In this document: piece after piece, positions 5,099 through 6,506 of the stretch
How positions within the stretch are numbered: the stretch's first letter is position 1
Layout: each line of letters opens with the position of its first letter
Assembly (NCBI GenBank): GCA_937885735.1
Contig: CALABN010000194.1
Span: 1-6,506 of the forward strand
Origin: an uncultured Bacteroidota bacterium
GTDB lineage: Bacteria > Bacteroidota > Bacteroidia > Bacteroidales > SZUA-534
Length of the DNA stretch: 6,506 nt
Reading direction: 5' to 3'
The notes under the pieces: generated by a model
What the model was told of the DNA's origin: nothing
What the model saw: only the letters and a program-made list of their open reading frames with translations
Databases searched by the model: none
Made by a program: the position numbers and the translations under genes

Positions 5099-6506
5099 TT
5101 AATTCTGGTCTTTCAGGATAACGTCGTGAGCGCCACCTTCGATGATTGACGTTGATGAAACCACAGTAATCTTGGCATTTTCCTGCAGTTCCTTGATAGT
5201 AAGCGAACCGCAACTGCACATTGTGGCGCGGATTTTGCCTAAAGTCAAGTTTAGGTTGTCCTTCATCTTTCCTGCGTAAGGAACGTAACTGTCAACGCCT
5301 TCCTCAAACTTCAGCGCTGCTGCGCCACCCATATCGTAGCGTTGCCAGTTCTTTGCGCGGTTTGAACCTTCGCCCCAATATTCCTTTACAATTCGGTTGC
5401 CGATAGTGAGTTTCTTGGTAGGAGATTCGTCGAAGCGGGCAAAGTAACGGCCCATCATCAGGAAGTCGGCACCCATTGCGAGAGCAAGCACCATATGGTA
5501 GTCTTGTACAATGCCACCGTCAGAGCAGATTGGAACGTAGATGCCAGTCTTTTGGAAATATTCGTCGCGAGCCTTGGCAACGTCCATAACTGCTGTAGCC
5601 TGACCACGGCCAATGCCTTTCTGCTCGCGGGTGATGCAGATTGAGCCACCGCCAATGCCTATCTTGATGAAGTCGGCACCTGCGTTTACAAGGTAGTCGA
5701 AGCCTTCCTTGTCCACAATGTTTCCTGCGCCAACCTTCACTTTGTCGCCATATTTTCCCTTAATCCATTTAAGAGTCTCAAGTTGCCATTCCGAATAGCC
5801 GTCAGACGAGTCGATGCAAAGTACGTCGGCACCAGCCTCTACAAGGGCTGGAACGCGTTTTTCGTAGTCGCGTGTGTTGATGCCTGCGCCAACAAGCAGT
5901 TTCTTGTCGTTGTCTGAAAGTTCGTTAGGGTTGTCGTGGTGGCTGTCGTGGTCCTTGCGGAAAACAAAGTACATCAACTTCTGGTTCTCGTCGATGATAG
6001 GCAGTGCGTTGATTTTGTTGTCCCAAATGAGTTGGTTGGCATCGGTAAGGCTGATTCCAACCTTGCCGACAGTCAGTTTCTCGAATGGAGTCATATGTGA
6101 TGCCACCTTGTCGTTCAGGTCGTCCTTGTCGGTGCGGTAGTCGCGACTGGTAATCATACCCAACAATTTGCCGTTCGACGTTCCGTCGTCGGTCACGCCT
6201 ATTGTCGAGTGGCCTGTCTTTTGAATGAGGTCGAGCACGTCGTACAAAGTGCTGTCAGGTTTTACGTTGGAGTCGCTAATCACGAATCCAGCCTTGAATT
6301 TCTTGACCTTGCGGACCATTTCAGCCTGCGACTCTATTGGTTGTGAACCAAAAATGAAAGATAGACCGCCGTTGCGTGCAAGTTCAATTGCCAATCCTGA
6401 ATCAGAGACCGACTGCATAATTGCTGAAACGAATGGAATGTTCAGGTTGATTGCAGATTCTTCACCCTTCTTGAATTTTACAAGTGGTGTGCGGAGCGAA
6501 ACATTG
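5099..6506 (-). CDS. guaB: IMP dehydrogenase, Tritrichomonas foetus-like type, 5' end cut by window edge
   Basis: Oxidises IMP to XMP with NAD+, the first committed step of GMP synthesis; cytoplasmic tetramer. The frame is open past the ATG at 6418 to the window edge and encodes family sequence ([25 protein letters not shown]), so the gene starts outside; 468 residues are visible. Visible numbering: first part of the TIM barrel; two CBS domains at about 74-127 and 134-184; barrel resuming near 203 ([12 protein letters not shown]); Asp232 in CIDSSDG; the K+/active-site loop [13 protein letters not shown] with catalytic Cys290; SDGGIV near 328-333; MMGRYFARF near 350; the mobile flap with Arg389-Tyr390 in NWQRYD; and Glu402 in FEEGVD. 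The [20 protein letters not shown] loop and long flap match the T. foetus enzyme I recall, not E. coli GuaB. Adding 29 gives T. foetus numbers (Asp261, Cys319, Arg418, Tyr419, Glu431), so about 29 residues should be missing. The C-terminus is about 6 residues shorter. Own terminator follows. Confidence 0.97.
   Translation of the reverse strand, partial: NVSLRTPLVKFKKGEESAINLNIPFVSAIMQSVSDSGLAIELARNGGLSFIFGSQPIESQAEMVRKVKKFKAGFVISDSNVKPDSTLYDVLDLIQKTGHSTIGVTDDGTSNGKLLGMITSRDYRTDKDDLNDKVASHMTPFEKLTVGKVGISLTDANQLIWDNKINALPIIDENQKLMYFVFRKDHDSHHDNPNELSDNDKKLLVGAGINTRDYEKRVPALVEAGADVLCIDSSDGYSEWQLETLKWIKGKYGDKVKVGAGNIVDKEGFDYLVNAGADFIKIGIGGGSICITREQKGIGRGQATAVMDVAKARDEYFQKTGIYVPICSDGGIVQDYHMVLALAMGADFLMMGRYFARFDESPTKKLTIGNRIVKEYWGEGSNRAKNWQRYDMGGAAALKFEEGVDSYVPYAGKMKDNLNLTLGKIRATMCSCGSLTIKELQENAKITVVSSTSIIEGGAHDVILKDQN

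Noticed and set aside
1..6506. Search for tRNA, rRNA, CRISPR array, insertion sequence, riboswitch, or defence or toxin-antitoxin genes
   Set aside because: No cloverleaf, regularly spaced repeats, transposase motifs, terminal repeats or small paired ORFs are visible; coding density is high with ordinary housekeeping families, and the longest gene-free stretch is about 147 bases.

Overview
The window looks like a Bacteroidales chromosome fragment (Bacteroidota, possibly Prevotella- or Muribaculaceae-like; genus not resolved). The evidence is threefold. DprA, Prs and the NlpC/P60 protein have sequence features I recall from that order. There is a secreted DUF2807 'head GIN' protein, a family typical of the phylum. 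One promoter candidate fits the Bacteroidota TTTG / TAnnTTTG pattern. Base composition looks even across the genes, and I see no mobile element, tRNA, rRNA, CRISPR array or phage gene.

Layout. At the left edge a 5'-truncated dprA (plus strand) runs to 1053. It converges, with only 3 bases between stop codons, on a minus-strand block that fills the rest of the window. Read in its own direction, right to left, that block holds: a 5'-truncated IMP dehydrogenase (5099-6506) with a strong terminator; a promoter candidate; a secreted DUF2807 protein whose stop codon overlaps by one base the start of the ribosome-assembly GTPase gene engB (ysxC/yihA); an AT-rich spacer with an imperfect palindrome; prs (PRPP synthetase) with a strong terminator; an NlpC/P60 cell-wall peptidase; and, 4 bases further on, comF.

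How the genes fit together. Two themes can be seen. dprA and comF are both natural-transformation genes (DprA loads RecA on incoming single strands; ComF is a phosphoribosyltransferase-fold protein needed for uptake). comF sits in a tight pair with a peptidoglycan peptidase. IMP dehydrogenase and Prs belong to purine/nucleotide synthesis, and ComF shares the PRPP-loop fold with Prs. The DUF2807-engB pair is a separate, translationally coupled unit.

The most notable item is the IMP dehydrogenase. It is not the usual bacterial GuaB type but closely matches, residue for residue at the active site, the well-studied enzyme of the protist Tritrichomonas foetus (compared from memory). I did not find evidence of an undescribed defence or mobile system; most of the window is housekeeping. 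No gene-free stretch exceeds 150 bases.
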